Assembly (NCBI RefSeq): GCF_002979535.1
Contig: NZ_PCPB01000017.1
Coordinates: forward strand, 1-64,000
Direction: 5' to 3'
Length of the DNA: 64,000 nucleotides
From: Brevundimonas sp. MYb52
Lineage (GTDB): Bacteria; Pseudomonadota; Alphaproteobacteria; Caulobacterales; Caulobacteraceae
A program made the translations under genes and the position numbers. The notes beneath the pieces are model-generated. The model had not been told where the DNA came from and did no database searches. It was given only the letters and a program-made list of their open reading frames with translations. Shown piece after piece: positions 50,704 to 58,249 of the stretch. How positions within the stretch are numbered: position 1 is the stretch's first letter; the number at the start of each line of letters is the position of its first letter.

Positions 50704-51612
50704 ATGACACGGCACGGAGCCAGCTACGGCATGACCCTGCGGGTCGCGTCGGCCCTCAGCTTCTCCCTGATGTACGCCCTGATGAAGTGGGCGGCGACGC
50801 TGGAGCCTGTATCGGCGGGCGAGATGGTCTTCTATCGCTCGATCTTCGGCCTCCCGGTCGTCTTGATCTGGGTGGTGAGCCTCAAGGGCGGACTGGCGTC
50901 AATTTCGACCCGTCGCCCCATGGTGCACGTCTGGCGCTGCGCCCTGGGGGTGTCCGGCATTCTGCTGATCTTCCAGGGGCTGCGGCTTCTGCCCCTGGCC
51001 GACGCCACCACCATCGGCTTCACGGCGCCGATCTTCGCCACCCTCCTGTCCATCCTCTTCCTGAAGGAGAAGGTCGGGCGCCATCGCTGGACCGCGGTGG
51101 GGCTGGGCTTTCTGGGCGTTCTGGTCATGGTGCGCCCCGGCGCCGAGGGCGCCCCGCCGCTGGCCGGACTGATGTTCGCCCTGGGCGGGGCCTTCGTGGC
51201 CGCCTCCGTCACCGTCACCCTGCGCCAACTGGGCAAGACGGAATCGGCCACCGCCATCGTCTTCTGGTTCTTCATCGCCTGCGCCTTGGTGGGCGGCGCC
51301 CTGACCTTGGTCGACGGCCACAGTCACAGCTGGCGGGTGCTGGCCATCCTGGCGGCGGGCGGCTTGGCGGGCGGGTTGGCCCAACTGCTGATGACGACGT
51401 CCTTGCAGCACGCTCCCGTCTCGGCCCTGGCGCCGCTGGACTATCTGCAGATGGTCGGAGCGGTGGTTCTGGGCTGGCTGCTGTTGCGCGACACGCCGAC
51501 GGCGGCGACCCTGGCGGGGGCCGCCCTGATCGTGGGCAGCGGTCTCTATACCGCCTGGCGCGAGCACGTGCTGAGGCGCGAGATCACCCCGCCGTCCGGG
51601 TCAGCGGTCTGA
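50704..51612 (+). CDS. EamA/DMT-superfamily transporter
   Basis: A 302-residue ten-helix membrane protein of the drug/metabolite transporter superfamily, with two EamA repeats (about 8-140 and 155-290). Signatures include FSLMYALMKWAA, MVFYRSIFGLPVVLIW, ADATTIGFTAPIFATLLSILFLKEKV (in parts) and SALAPLDYLQMVGAVVLGWLL in the second half. Such proteins export amino acids, nucleosides or other metabolites; substrate unknown. The ATG at 50704 places a short cytoplasmic segment before helix 1; an ORF from 50635 adds a basic stretch lacking membrane features. It converges on dut with 3 bp between stops. Confidence 0.9.
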   Translation: MTRHGASYGMTLRVASALSFSLMYALMKWAATLEPVSAGEMVFYRSIFGLPVVLIWVVSLKGGLASISTRRPMVHVWRCALGVSGILLIFQGLRLLPLADATTIGFTAPIFATLLSILFLKEKVGRHRWTAVGLGFLGVLVMVRPGAEGAPPLAGLMFALGGAFVAASVTVTLRQLGKTESATAIVFWFFIACALVGGALTLVDGHSHSWRVLAILAAGGLAGGLAQLLMTTSLQHAPVSALAPLDYLQMVGAVVLGWLLLRDTPTAATLAGAALIVGSGLYTAWREHVLRREITPPSGSAV

Positions 51613-51615
51613 GGG

Positions 51616-52065
51616 TCAGCGTCCGGTCGAGCCGAAGCCGCCCGCGCCGCGCGCGGTCTCGTCCAGGGCCTCGACCTCGGCCATGACGGCCTGGGCGTAG
51701 GGGGCAATGACCATCTGTGCGATGCGTTCGCCGCGGTTGATCTCGAAGGCGATCTGGCCGTGATTGATCAGGATGACCCCGACCTCGCCGCGATAGTCGC
51801 TGTCGATGGTGCCGGGGGCGTTCAGGCAGGTGACGCCATGCTTCAGGGCCAGACCCGAGCGGGGGCGGACCTGAGCCTCATAGCCGGGCTCCAGCGCGAT
51901 CTTCAGGCCGGTCGGGATCAGTCTGCGCTCGCCCGGCGCCAGGATGACCGGTTCGAACTCGGCTACGGCGGCGCGCAGGTCCATGCCCGCCGATCCCGTC
52001 GTCTCATAGGCGGGCAGGGCCAGGCCCTCGGCGTGGGGCAGGCGTTCGACGCGGACGGTGGTCAT
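51616..52065 (-). CDS. dut: deoxyuridine 5'-triphosphate nucleotidohydrolase
   Basis: A 149-residue trimeric dUTPase hydrolysing dUTP to dUMP and diphosphate, keeping uracil out of DNA and feeding thymidylate synthesis. The five motifs are visible: AGMDLRAAV (I), [12 protein letters not shown] (II and start of III), [19 protein letters not shown] (III), [12 protein letters not shown] (IV) and the C-terminal Gly-rich [10 protein letters not shown] (V). It is 9 bp downstream of coaBC on the same strand, a pairing common in bacteria. Confidence 0.97.
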   Translation of the reverse strand: MTTVRVERLPHAEGLALPAYETTGSAGMDLRAAVAEFEPVILAPGERRLIPTGLKIALEPGYEAQVRPRSGLALKHGVTCLNAPGTIDSDYRGEVGVILINHGQIAFEINRGERIAQMVIAPYAQAVMAEVEALDETARGAGGFGSTGR

Positions 52066-52074
52066 GGAGTTCTC

Positions 52075-53298
52075 TCAGGCCTTGAAGTGATCGGCGATGC
52101 GGACGGCGAGCTTTCTCGCCACCTCGGTCTTGGACTGGCGCGGCCAGGGTTCGGCCCCGTCGCGGGTGAACAGGGTCACGGCGTTGCCGTCGGAGCCGAA
52201 GACCTCGCCCGAGACGTCGTTGCCGACGATCCAGTCGCAGCCCTTGCGCGACAGCTTGGCGCGGGCGTTGGCCTCCAGATCGCTGGTCTCGGCGGCGAAG
52301 CCGACCACCAGTTTCGGCCGCTTTGGCCCCGGGGCGGAAACGCCGGCCAGGATGTCGGGGTTCTCGATCAGGGCCAGGGACGGGGGGCCGCCCGGCTTCT
52401 TCTTGATCTTGCCTGAGGCGACGCCGTCCACGCGCCAGTCGGCGACGGCGGCGCTCATGACGGCGATGTCGGCCGGAAGTGCAGCCTCGACGGCGGCCTT
52501 CATCTCGGTGGCGGCCTCGACCCAGAGGCGGGTGACGCCGACCGGCGCGTCCAGAGCCACGGGGCCGGAGATCAGGGTCACCTCGGCGCCCAGTTCGGCC
52601 AGGGCGGCGGCCACGGCATAGCCCTGCTTGCCGCTGGAACGGTTGGTCAGGCCGCGCACCGGGTCGATGGGCTCGAAGGTCGGCCCGGCGGTGACCACGG
52701 CGGTCTTGCCGGCCAGGGGGCGGCCGTCCGGTCCGTCCAGCAGGCGGGCGATCTCATCGAAGATGACGGGCGGCTCGGCCATGCGGCCGGGGCCGAACTC
52801 GCCGCAGGCCATGATGCCGTCGTCAGGGCCGACCACGGCCATGCCGTGGAAGCCGTCGAAGCCCTTGAGCCGTTCGACATTGGCCTGCACCGCCGGGTGC
52901 AGCCACATGCGCACGTTCATGGCCGGGGCCAGCAGCACCTTCTTGTCGGTGGCCAGAAGCGTGGTCGAGGCCAGGTCGTCGGCCAGGCCGTTGGCGGCCT
53001 TGGCGATCAGGCCCGCCGTCGCCGGCGCCACCACCACCAGATCGGCCCAGCGCGACAGCTCGATATGGCCCATGGCCGTCTCGTCTTCCGGCATGAACAG
53101 ATCCTGCCGCACGGGGTGGCCGGTCAGGGCCGCCAGCGACATGGGGGTGACGAACTCGGCCCCGGCCTTGGTCAGGACGGCCATCACCTCGGCCCCGGCC
53201 TTTTTCAGCAGGCGCGTCAGTTCCAGCGCCTTGTAGGCGGCGATGCCGCCGCCGACGATCAGCAGGACCTTGCGGCCCGAAAGCGAGGATGCGGTCAT
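52075..53298 (-). CDS. coaBC: bifunctional phosphopantothenoylcysteine synthetase/decarboxylase
   Basis: A 407-residue bifunctional coenzyme A enzyme. The N-terminal CoaC flavin decarboxylase (about 1-190) has GGGIAAYKALELTRLLKKAG, the catalytic His in GHIELSRWADLVVVAPATA near 75-93 and PAMNVRMW near 124. The C-terminal CoaB synthetase (about 195-405) has VTAGPTFEPIDPVRGLTNRSSGKQG near 205-229 and KKKPGG near 295. It joins cysteine to 4'-phosphopantothenate (CTP-dependent) and decarboxylates the product. The divergent region with the next gene holds a SOS-box-like site, 67 bp upstream of this start. Operon with dut. Confidence 0.96.
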   Translation of the reverse strand: MTASSLSGRKVLLIVGGGIAAYKALELTRLLKKAGAEVMAVLTKAGAEFVTPMSLAALTGHPVRQDLFMPEDETAMGHIELSRWADLVVVAPATAGLIAKAANGLADDLASTTLLATDKKVLLAPAMNVRMWLHPAVQANVERLKGFDGFHGMAVVGPDDGIMACGEFGPGRMAEPPVIFDEIARLLDGPDGRPLAGKTAVVTAGPTFEPIDPVRGLTNRSSGKQGYAVAAALAELGAEVTLISGPVALDAPVGVTRLWVEAATEMKAAVEAALPADIAVMSAAVADWRVDGVASGKIKKKPGGPPSLALIENPDILAGVSAPGPKRPKLVVGFAAETSDLEANARAKLSRKGCDWIVGNDVSGEVFGSDGNAVTLFTRDGAEPWPRQSKTEVARKLAVRIADHFKA

Positions 53299-53365
53299 GG
53301 GAAATCTCTAGCGGGACCACATGACGCCGTCGAGACAGGGCTTCTTCAAACAGAAATGTCAGTAG

Positions 53366-53380
53366 GAACATTGCGCGAAC
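53366..53380. promoter_or_regulatory. candidate SOS (LexA) box
   Basis: GAAC-N7-GAAC (53366-53369 and 53377-53380), the alphaproteobacterial LexA direct-repeat operator. It lies 51 bp before the toxin-like lipoprotein start and 67 bp before coaBC in the shared divergent region. About two chance matches are expected in 64 kb of random sequence counting both orientations, so the promoter location is the main support. Confidence 0.45.
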
Positions 53381-53431
53381 GTGCGCTCTGTGCATACCTG
53401 TGTTCGGCGGGTTCTTCAGGGAGGGTGACCC

Positions 53432-53929
53432 ATGCGGATTCAGATGGCGACGGCGGCGCTCACGGCGCTGGTTCTGGCGGCGTGCGACAGCGGGGGTTCG
53501 GCGGTTCAGACGCGCGAACGGACGACGGCCGAGCCGGTCGCCCTGATCTCTGCGGCGTCGGAGGAAGGCGCTGGCGAGGCGGCGCCCGAGGTCAAGCCGC
53601 CCGTGACGGCCAATCGGCGCGAGACCGCTGACGCCAAGGTGCAACGTCTGTTCGAACGCAACGGCGCAGCCTTCGGCGCGAAGTCGGCGGATGAGTATCT
53701 CAGCAAGGTGCGGGCCTTCACCGAGGCGGCGCCCAAGGGGACCGAGACGGTCAAGCGCCCCAATGGCGACACCCTCTATTATCAGGCCTCGACCAACACC
53801 TTTGCGGTGGTGGACCGCAACGGCGTGCCGCGCACCATGTTCAAGCCTGACGACGGTCCGGCCTATTGGGCGCAGCAGAAGGAAAGGGCGCCGACCTTCG
53901 GCCAGCGCCGCTCAAGCCCGGCCGAATAA
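53432..53929 (+). CDS. lipoprotein with CdiA/BECR-like nuclease-toxin domain
   Basis: A 165-residue lipoprotein: signal peptide with lipobox VLAAC (Cys near residue 18), a disordered Ala/Glu linker (about 20-65), then a compact C-terminal domain (about 70-155) with FGAKSADEYLSKVRAF, VKRPNGDTLYYQASTNTFAVV, GVPRTMFKPDDG and YWAQQ. This succession (EYL, NGD, TNxFxVV, RTxFKPD, YW-x-Q) is what I know from C-terminal nuclease modules of polymorphic and contact-dependent toxins, here on a membrane-anchored protein with no obvious immunity gene. A GAAC-N7-GAAC SOS-like box lies just upstream. Catalysis is not proven; the resemblance is from motif memory. Ends flush with murI's stop. Confidence 0.78.
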   Translation: MRIQMATAALTALVLAACDSGGSAVQTRERTTAEPVALISAASEEGAGEAAPEVKPPVTANRRETADAKVQRLFERNGAAFGAKSADEYLSKVRAFTEAAPKGTETVKRPNGDTLYYQASTNTFAVVDRNGVPRTMFKPDDGPAYWAQQKERAPTFGQRRSSPAE

Positions 53930-54793
53930 TCAGGCCGCGTCGAAGCTCAACGGCGCGCCCCAGAAGCGGGCGATCAGGTCCGATTGCGGGCCGGGCGTGC
54001 CGGTGGTCAGGAAGTCGCGACGGCCGGACGATCCCAGGTCGTATTCCGGGTGCCGCGCGAAATAGCGCTCCAGCGAGTCGGCCACGGCGGCGGGCTGGCT
54101 GATGACCTGGACCCCGGCGGGCAGGGCGTCGGCGAACAGGTCGGCGACGATCTCGTAGTGGGTGCAGCCCAGGATGGCCTTGTCCGGGTGGCGGCCGATG
54201 CGACGGCGCAGGGCGTCGACGTGGTCCTCGACCACCACCTTCAGTTCCTCGGCCGGGGCGCCCAGTTCGATCAGGCCGGCCAGGCCGGGGCAGGGCTCGG
54301 TGAAGACGGCCAGGTCTTCGCGGCGCTTGTCGATCTCGATCTCATAGACCCGGCTCATGGCCGTGGCGGCGGTGCAGAAGACGCCGGTGATGTCGATTGC
54401 CTGCTTCTTCTCGCCTTCCAGTCGGCCGTTGCGTTCGGCCTCATAGGACCAGGGCAGGCCGGTGGCCGCCTCGATGGTCGGGACGATGATGCCCAGGACG
54501 TTGACCGGACGGCCCAGTTTTTCGCGCATCGCCGGAATCCAGGTCTGCTGCAGGCGGCGCAGGGCGATGGCCGAGGCCGTGTTGCAGGCCAGCACCACGA
54601 CCGAGGCGCCGGCCTCGAACAGACGCTCGCAGCCCGCGCGCGTCAGCTCGACGATGTCCTCGCCGCCGCGACCGCCATAGGGGGCGTGGGCCTGGTCGCC
54701 CAGATAGATGAAGTCCCGCGTCGGAAAGCGGGTCGTGAGTTCGCGGTGGACCGTCAGTCCGCCCACGCCGGAGTCGAAAACGCCTATCGCCAT
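53930..54793 (-). CDS. murI: glutamate racemase
   Basis: A 287-residue racemase making D-glutamate for peptidoglycan. N-terminal IGVFDSGVGGLTV has the substrate Asp and Ser at residues 7-8; the two catalytic Cys are in VLACNTAS near 70 and LGCTHYEI near 209; YLGDQAHAPYGGR near 32-44 is typical. An upstream extension to 54928 is weak, and the ATG at 54793 starts the canonical N-terminus. Convergent with the toxin-like lipoprotein and divergent from the M3 peptidase; the divergent gap contains a tRNA-like 5' fragment. Confidence 0.95.
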   Translation of the reverse strand: MAIGVFDSGVGGLTVHRELTTRFPTRDFIYLGDQAHAPYGGRGGEDIVELTRAGCERLFEAGASVVVLACNTASAIALRRLQQTWIPAMREKLGRPVNVLGIIVPTIEAATGLPWSYEAERNGRLEGEKKQAIDITGVFCTAATAMSRVYEIEIDKRREDLAVFTEPCPGLAGLIELGAPAEELKVVVEDHVDALRRRIGRHPDKAILGCTHYEIVADLFADALPAGVQVISQPAAVADSLERYFARHPEYDLGSSGRRDFLTTGTPGPQSDLIARFWGAPLSFDAA

Positions 54794-54815
54794 GCAGCGG
54801 CCTTTAGACCCGTGG

Positions 54816-54840
54816 GGTTCCGTCGTCCAATGGTTAGGAT
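54816..54840 (+). other. tRNA 5'-end-like fragment (acceptor strand and D arm)
   Basis: GGTTCCG, then TC, then the D-stem GTCC and GGAT closing the 8-nt loop AATGGTTA, exactly the spacing of tRNA positions 1-25. It resembles a Glu-type D arm. The anticodon stem, T arm and matching acceptor 3' strand do not follow, so this is not a functional tRNA gene. Confidence 0.4.
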
Positions 54841-54913
54841 TACATCGACGCATAAGCCCGCCTGGACGAGCACGTCGGGGAGGGTCAGAAACAGCTATGG
54901 TTGGGAGACCTGG

Positions 54914-57097
54914 ATGCACAGACGCCATCTTCTCATCGGGGGCGCGAGCCTCTTTGCTCTGACGGGCTGCGCCTCCGCTGGCGCTCTGGAGAACGGAATG
55001 ACCGGATCGGCTTCGGCTCTCTCGACCGCTGATGAAGCCCGCATCGCCCGCGCCGTCCTGCCGGCGACCGCCCCGAGCGCCGAGCTGCTTCAGGTCTGGA
55101 CCGGCCCCTATGAAGGCGTGCCCCCCTGGGACAAGGTGACCGCGCCCAAGATGCGCGCAGCCATCCTGGAAGGCATTGAACTACAACGCGCCGACATCGC
55201 CGCGATCGCCAACAACCCTGAGGCCCCGACCTTCGCCAACACCCTGGTGGCGATGGAGCTGGTCGGCGAGCCTCTGGACCGCGCCATCAACATCTTCAGC
55301 GTCATGACGTCGAACATCGGCGGCGACCAGTGGGACGTGCTGGAGACCGAGCTGTCGCCGATCCTCTCGGCCGCTTCGGACGAGATCACCTTCAACGAGA
55401 AGCTGTTCCAACGCATCAAGGCCGTGGCCGACGGCGCCGAGACCAGCGGCCTGAACGCCCAGCAGACCCGTCTGGCCGAGCGCAGCCGCGACGCCTTCAT
55501 CCGCAACGGCGCCGCCCTGGACGCGGCCGGCAAGGCCGAGCTGGGCCGCATCAACACCGCCCTGTCGAACGCCTTCACCGGCTTCGGTCAGAAGGTGGTG
55601 GCCGACGAGAACACCTGGACCGTCATCACCAGCGAAGCCGGCCTGAAGGGCCTGCCGGACTCGAACAAGGCCGCCGCCGCCGCCGCCGCGCGCACGCGCA
55701 ACGTCCAGGGCTGGGCCATCGTCAACACTCGTTCCAGCGTCGATCCCTTCCTGACCTTCGCCGACGACCGCGCCCTGCGCGAGCAGGTGTGGAAGAAGTT
55801 CGTCAAGCGCGGCGACAACGGCGACGCCAACGACACCAAGTCGACCATCGCCCAGATCGTCGCCCTGCGTCAGCAGCGCGCCCGCCTGCTGGGCTTCGGC
55901 AACCACGCCGACTGGCGCATGCAGGACACCATGGCCAAGACCCCGGCCGCGGCCATGGAGCTGATGCAGCGCGTCTGGGCCCCGGCCAAGGCCCGCGTCG
56001 CCGAGGAGGTCGCCGACATGAAGGCGATCGCCGGCTTCGACATCGAGCCCTGGGACTACCTCTACTTCGCCGAGAAGGTCCGCAAGGCCAAGTACGACCT
56101 CGATCAGAACGAGCTGAAGCCCTACTTCGAACTGCACGCGGTGCGCGCGGCCTCCTTCTACATGGCCGAACGCCTGTACGGCTTCGTCTTCAAGCCGCTG
56201 GCCAAGGGCACGGTCTCGACCTTCGAGCCGGACGTGACCACCTATGAGGTCACCGACAAGGCCACCGGCAAGCTGATCGGCCTCTACTACGCCGACGACT
56301 TCGCCCGTCCGGGCAAGCGTTCGGGCGCCTGGATGACCACCTATCGGTCCTTCTCGCAACTGACGGGTTCGAAGCCGATCCTGGCCTCGAACAACAACAA
56401 CTTCGTTAAGGCGGAAGCCGGTCAGCCCCTGTTGATCTCGCTGGACGACGCCGAGACCCTGTTCCACGAGTTCGGCCACGCCCTGCACTACTTCTCGTCG
56501 GTGGTGACCTACCCGTCGTTCGGCAACACGCCGCGCGACTTCGTGGAGTATCCGTCGCAGGTGCACGAGCACTGGGTGCTGAGCCGCCCGATCCTCGACG
56601 GCTACATGAAGCACGTCGAGACCAAGCAGCCGATGCCGCAGGCGCTAGTGGACAAGATCGAGGCCTCCTCGACCTTCAACCAGGGCTACGCCACCGTCAG
56701 CTACCTGTCCTCGGCCCTGGTCGACATGGACCTGCACACCCAGGCTGTGCCGCCGACCGACATCGCCGCCTTCGAGAAGGCCTCGCTGGACCGTCTGGGC
56801 ATGCCCAAGGAGATCGTGATGCGGCACCGCCTGCCGCAGTTCAATCACCTCTTCACCTCGGACGCCTATTCGGCCGGCTACTACTCCTACCTGTGGTCGG
56901 AAGTGATGGACGCCGACACCTGGGCCTACTTCGAGGAGTCGGGCGACGTCTTCAACCCGGACATCGGCGGACGCTTCAAGTCGATCATCCTGGCGCCGGG
57001 CAACACCACGGACCGCGGCGACGCCTATCGTCAGTTCCGCGGCCGCAACCCGGACGTGGCGGCCCTGCTGAAGGTGCGCGGCTTCCCGACATCCTAG
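54914..57097 (+). CDS. M3-family zinc metallopeptidase, lipoprotein
   Basis: A 727-residue thimet-oligopeptidase-like (peptidyl-dipeptidase Dcp type) enzyme. The zinc motif HEFGH near residues 517-521 is followed by the third ligand region (DFVEYPSQVHEHW). An N-terminal signal with lipobox ALTGC (Cys near 18) and Twin-Arg-like MHRRHLL suggest export and lipid anchoring, so it may cleave oligopeptides in the periplasm. The family domain (about 190-720) is complete, with DAYSAGYYSYLWSEVMDAD near the end. Although a huge upstream ORF is open to 53984, that part is antisense to murI; the ATG at 54914, preceded by GGGAGA, is the true start. A 33-nt hairpin repeat follows. Confidence 0.93.
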   Translation: MHRRHLLIGGASLFALTGCASAGALENGMTGSASALSTADEARIARAVLPATAPSAELLQVWTGPYEGVPPWDKVTAPKMRAAILEGIELQRADIAAIANNPEAPTFANTLVAMELVGEPLDRAINIFSVMTSNIGGDQWDVLETELSPILSAASDEITFNEKLFQRIKAVADGAETSGLNAQQTRLAERSRDAFIRNGAALDAAGKAELGRINTALSNAFTGFGQKVVADENTWTVITSEAGLKGLPDSNKAAAAAAARTRNVQGWAIVNTRSSVDPFLTFADDRALREQVWKKFVKRGDNGDANDTKSTIAQIVALRQQRARLLGFGNHADWRMQDTMAKTPAAAMELMQRVWAPAKARVAEEVADMKAIAGFDIEPWDYLYFAEKVRKAKYDLDQNELKPYFELHAVRAASFYMAERLYGFVFKPLAKGTVSTFEPDVTTYEVTDKATGKLIGLYYADDFARPGKRSGAWMTTYRSFSQLTGSKPILASNNNNFVKAEAGQPLLISLDDAETLFHEFGHALHYFSSVVTYPSFGNTPRDFVEYPSQVHEHWVLSRPILDGYMKHVETKQPMPQALVDKIEASSTFNQGYATVSYLSSALVDMDLHTQAVPPTDIAAFEKASLDRLGMPKEIVMRHRLPQFNHLFTSDAYSAGYYSYLWSEVMDADTWAYFEESGDVFNPDIGGRFKSIILAPGNTTDRGDAYRQFRGRNPDVAALLKVRGFPTS

Positions 57098-57130
57098 GGG
57101 GCCTAACGGCCTTACGGCCTACTTGAGGCC
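57098..57130 (+). repeat. 33-nt GGCCTA...TTGAGGCC hairpin repeat, copy 3
   Basis: Diverged form: the outer GGCCTA and CTACTTGAGGCC are kept, while the inner unit CGCGCTT/CGCGCTA is replaced by ACGGCCTT/ACGGCCTA. It directly follows the M3 peptidase stop codon. Confidence 0.6.
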
Positions 57131-57188
57131 CGCTAGGCGCTGAAATTGGAAGAGGCTCGGCGGGGTGACCTGTCGAGCCTTTTTCTTT

Positions 57189-57219
57189 CCGCTCATTCCG
57201 GCGGACGCCGGGATCCAGT
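57189..57219. repeat. solo arm of repeat element type B
   Basis: A 31-nt palindrome differing at one position from both arms of the element at 6514-6641 (ATTCCGG for ATCCCGG). It lies 62 bp upstream of corA. No second arm is visible. Confidence 0.75.
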
Positions 57220-57280
57220 GCTTTGGCTTCCAGCGCGATGTGGCGTAAGCCTTGGCTGTTGATCCGTTGATGAGGTTCGG

Positions 57281-58249
57281 ATGTCGGTTGTCGCCTCCTA
57301 CGTCTACAAGGACGGCAAGCGCGTTCGCGAGGCGCCGCTGACCGACGCGGGGTTGCGGCTCAAGCCGGGCGAGTATCTGTGGATCGGCCTCTATGAGCCC
57401 ACGGACGAGGAGTTCGAGGGGCTGGTGAAGCGCTTTCGCCTGCACCCCTTGGCCGTCGAAGACGCGCTGTCGGCGCATCAGATGCCCAAGATCGAGGTCT
57501 ATGGCGGCGAGCTGTTCATCGTCGCCCGTACGGCCCAGAAGGGCGACGACGACCATATTCTCTATGGCGAAACCCATGTCTTTGTCGGGTCGCGCTTCGT
57601 CATCACCATTCGCCACGGCTCGGCCCGCGCCCACACCCAGCTGCGCGCCCAGCTGGAGGCCTCGCCGCTGCAGCTGAAGCATGGCGCCGACTTCATCCTG
57701 CATGGGGTGCTGGACTTCATCGTCGACGGCTATGTGCCGATCGTCGACGAGATCGAGGACAGCGTGCTGGAGATGGAGCAGAGGGCGCTGGACAGCTTCC
57801 TGTCGCGGGCCGACATCAAGCGCCTGTTCCTGCTGCGTCGCGAACTGCTGAAGTTCAGCCGGGTGCTGGGCCCGATGGAGGAGGTGGCCAACAAGCTGCA
57901 GTCTCTGGACCTGCCCTGCATCGACCGCGAGGTCCGCCCCTATTTCCGCGACGTGGCCGACCATGTGCGGCGTGTCGCCAGCCGGACGGCGGCGCTGCGC
58001 GACATCCTGTCGTCGGTGTTCGAGGTCTCCAATCTGCTGGAGCAGCAGCGTCAGGGCGTCATCACCCGCAAGCTGGCCGCCTGGGCCGCCATCCTGGCCA
58101 CGCCGACGGCGGTGGCCGGCATCTACGGCATGAATTTCGAACACATGCCGGAGCTGCGCTGGGTCTATGGCTACCCGGCGGTGATGGGGCTGATCGTCGC
58201 CATCTGCCTGGGCCTCTATGTGACCTTCAAGCGGACGAAGTGGCTGTGA
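57281..58249 (+). CDS. corA: magnesium/cobalt transporter CorA
   Basis: A 322-residue CorA-family ion channel. A long cytoplasmic helical domain (about 1-255) leads to two C-terminal membrane helices with the signature GMNFEHMPEL near residue 286-295 between them, the GMN motif that forms the selectivity filter. It imports Mg2+ by a pentameric pore, gated by cytoplasmic Mg2+. The last residues KRTKWL are typical. The ATG is preceded by a short gap carrying a solo type B repeat arm. The stop abuts the convergent ppc stop. Confidence 0.95.
   Translation: MSVVASYVYKDGKRVREAPLTDAGLRLKPGEYLWIGLYEPTDEEFEGLVKRFRLHPLAVEDALSAHQMPKIEVYGGELFIVARTAQKGDDDHILYGETHVFVGSRFVITIRHGSARAHTQLRAQLEASPLQLKHGADFILHGVLDFIVDGYVPIVDEIEDSVLEMEQRALDSFLSRADIKRLFLLRRELLKFSRVLGPMEEVANKLQSLDLPCIDREVRPYFRDVADHVRRVASRTAALRDILSSVFEVSNLLEQQRQGVITRKLAAWAAILATPTAVAGIYGMNFEHMPELRWVYGYPAVMGLIVAICLGLYVTFKRTKWL

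Noticed and set aside
54816..54846. Complete tRNA-Glu gene
   Set aside because: Only the acceptor 5' strand and D arm are present; no anticodon or T arm follows.
53984..54913. Upstream extension of the M3 peptidase frame
   Set aside because: It runs antisense through murI; the lipoprotein signal peptide at 54914 marks the real start.
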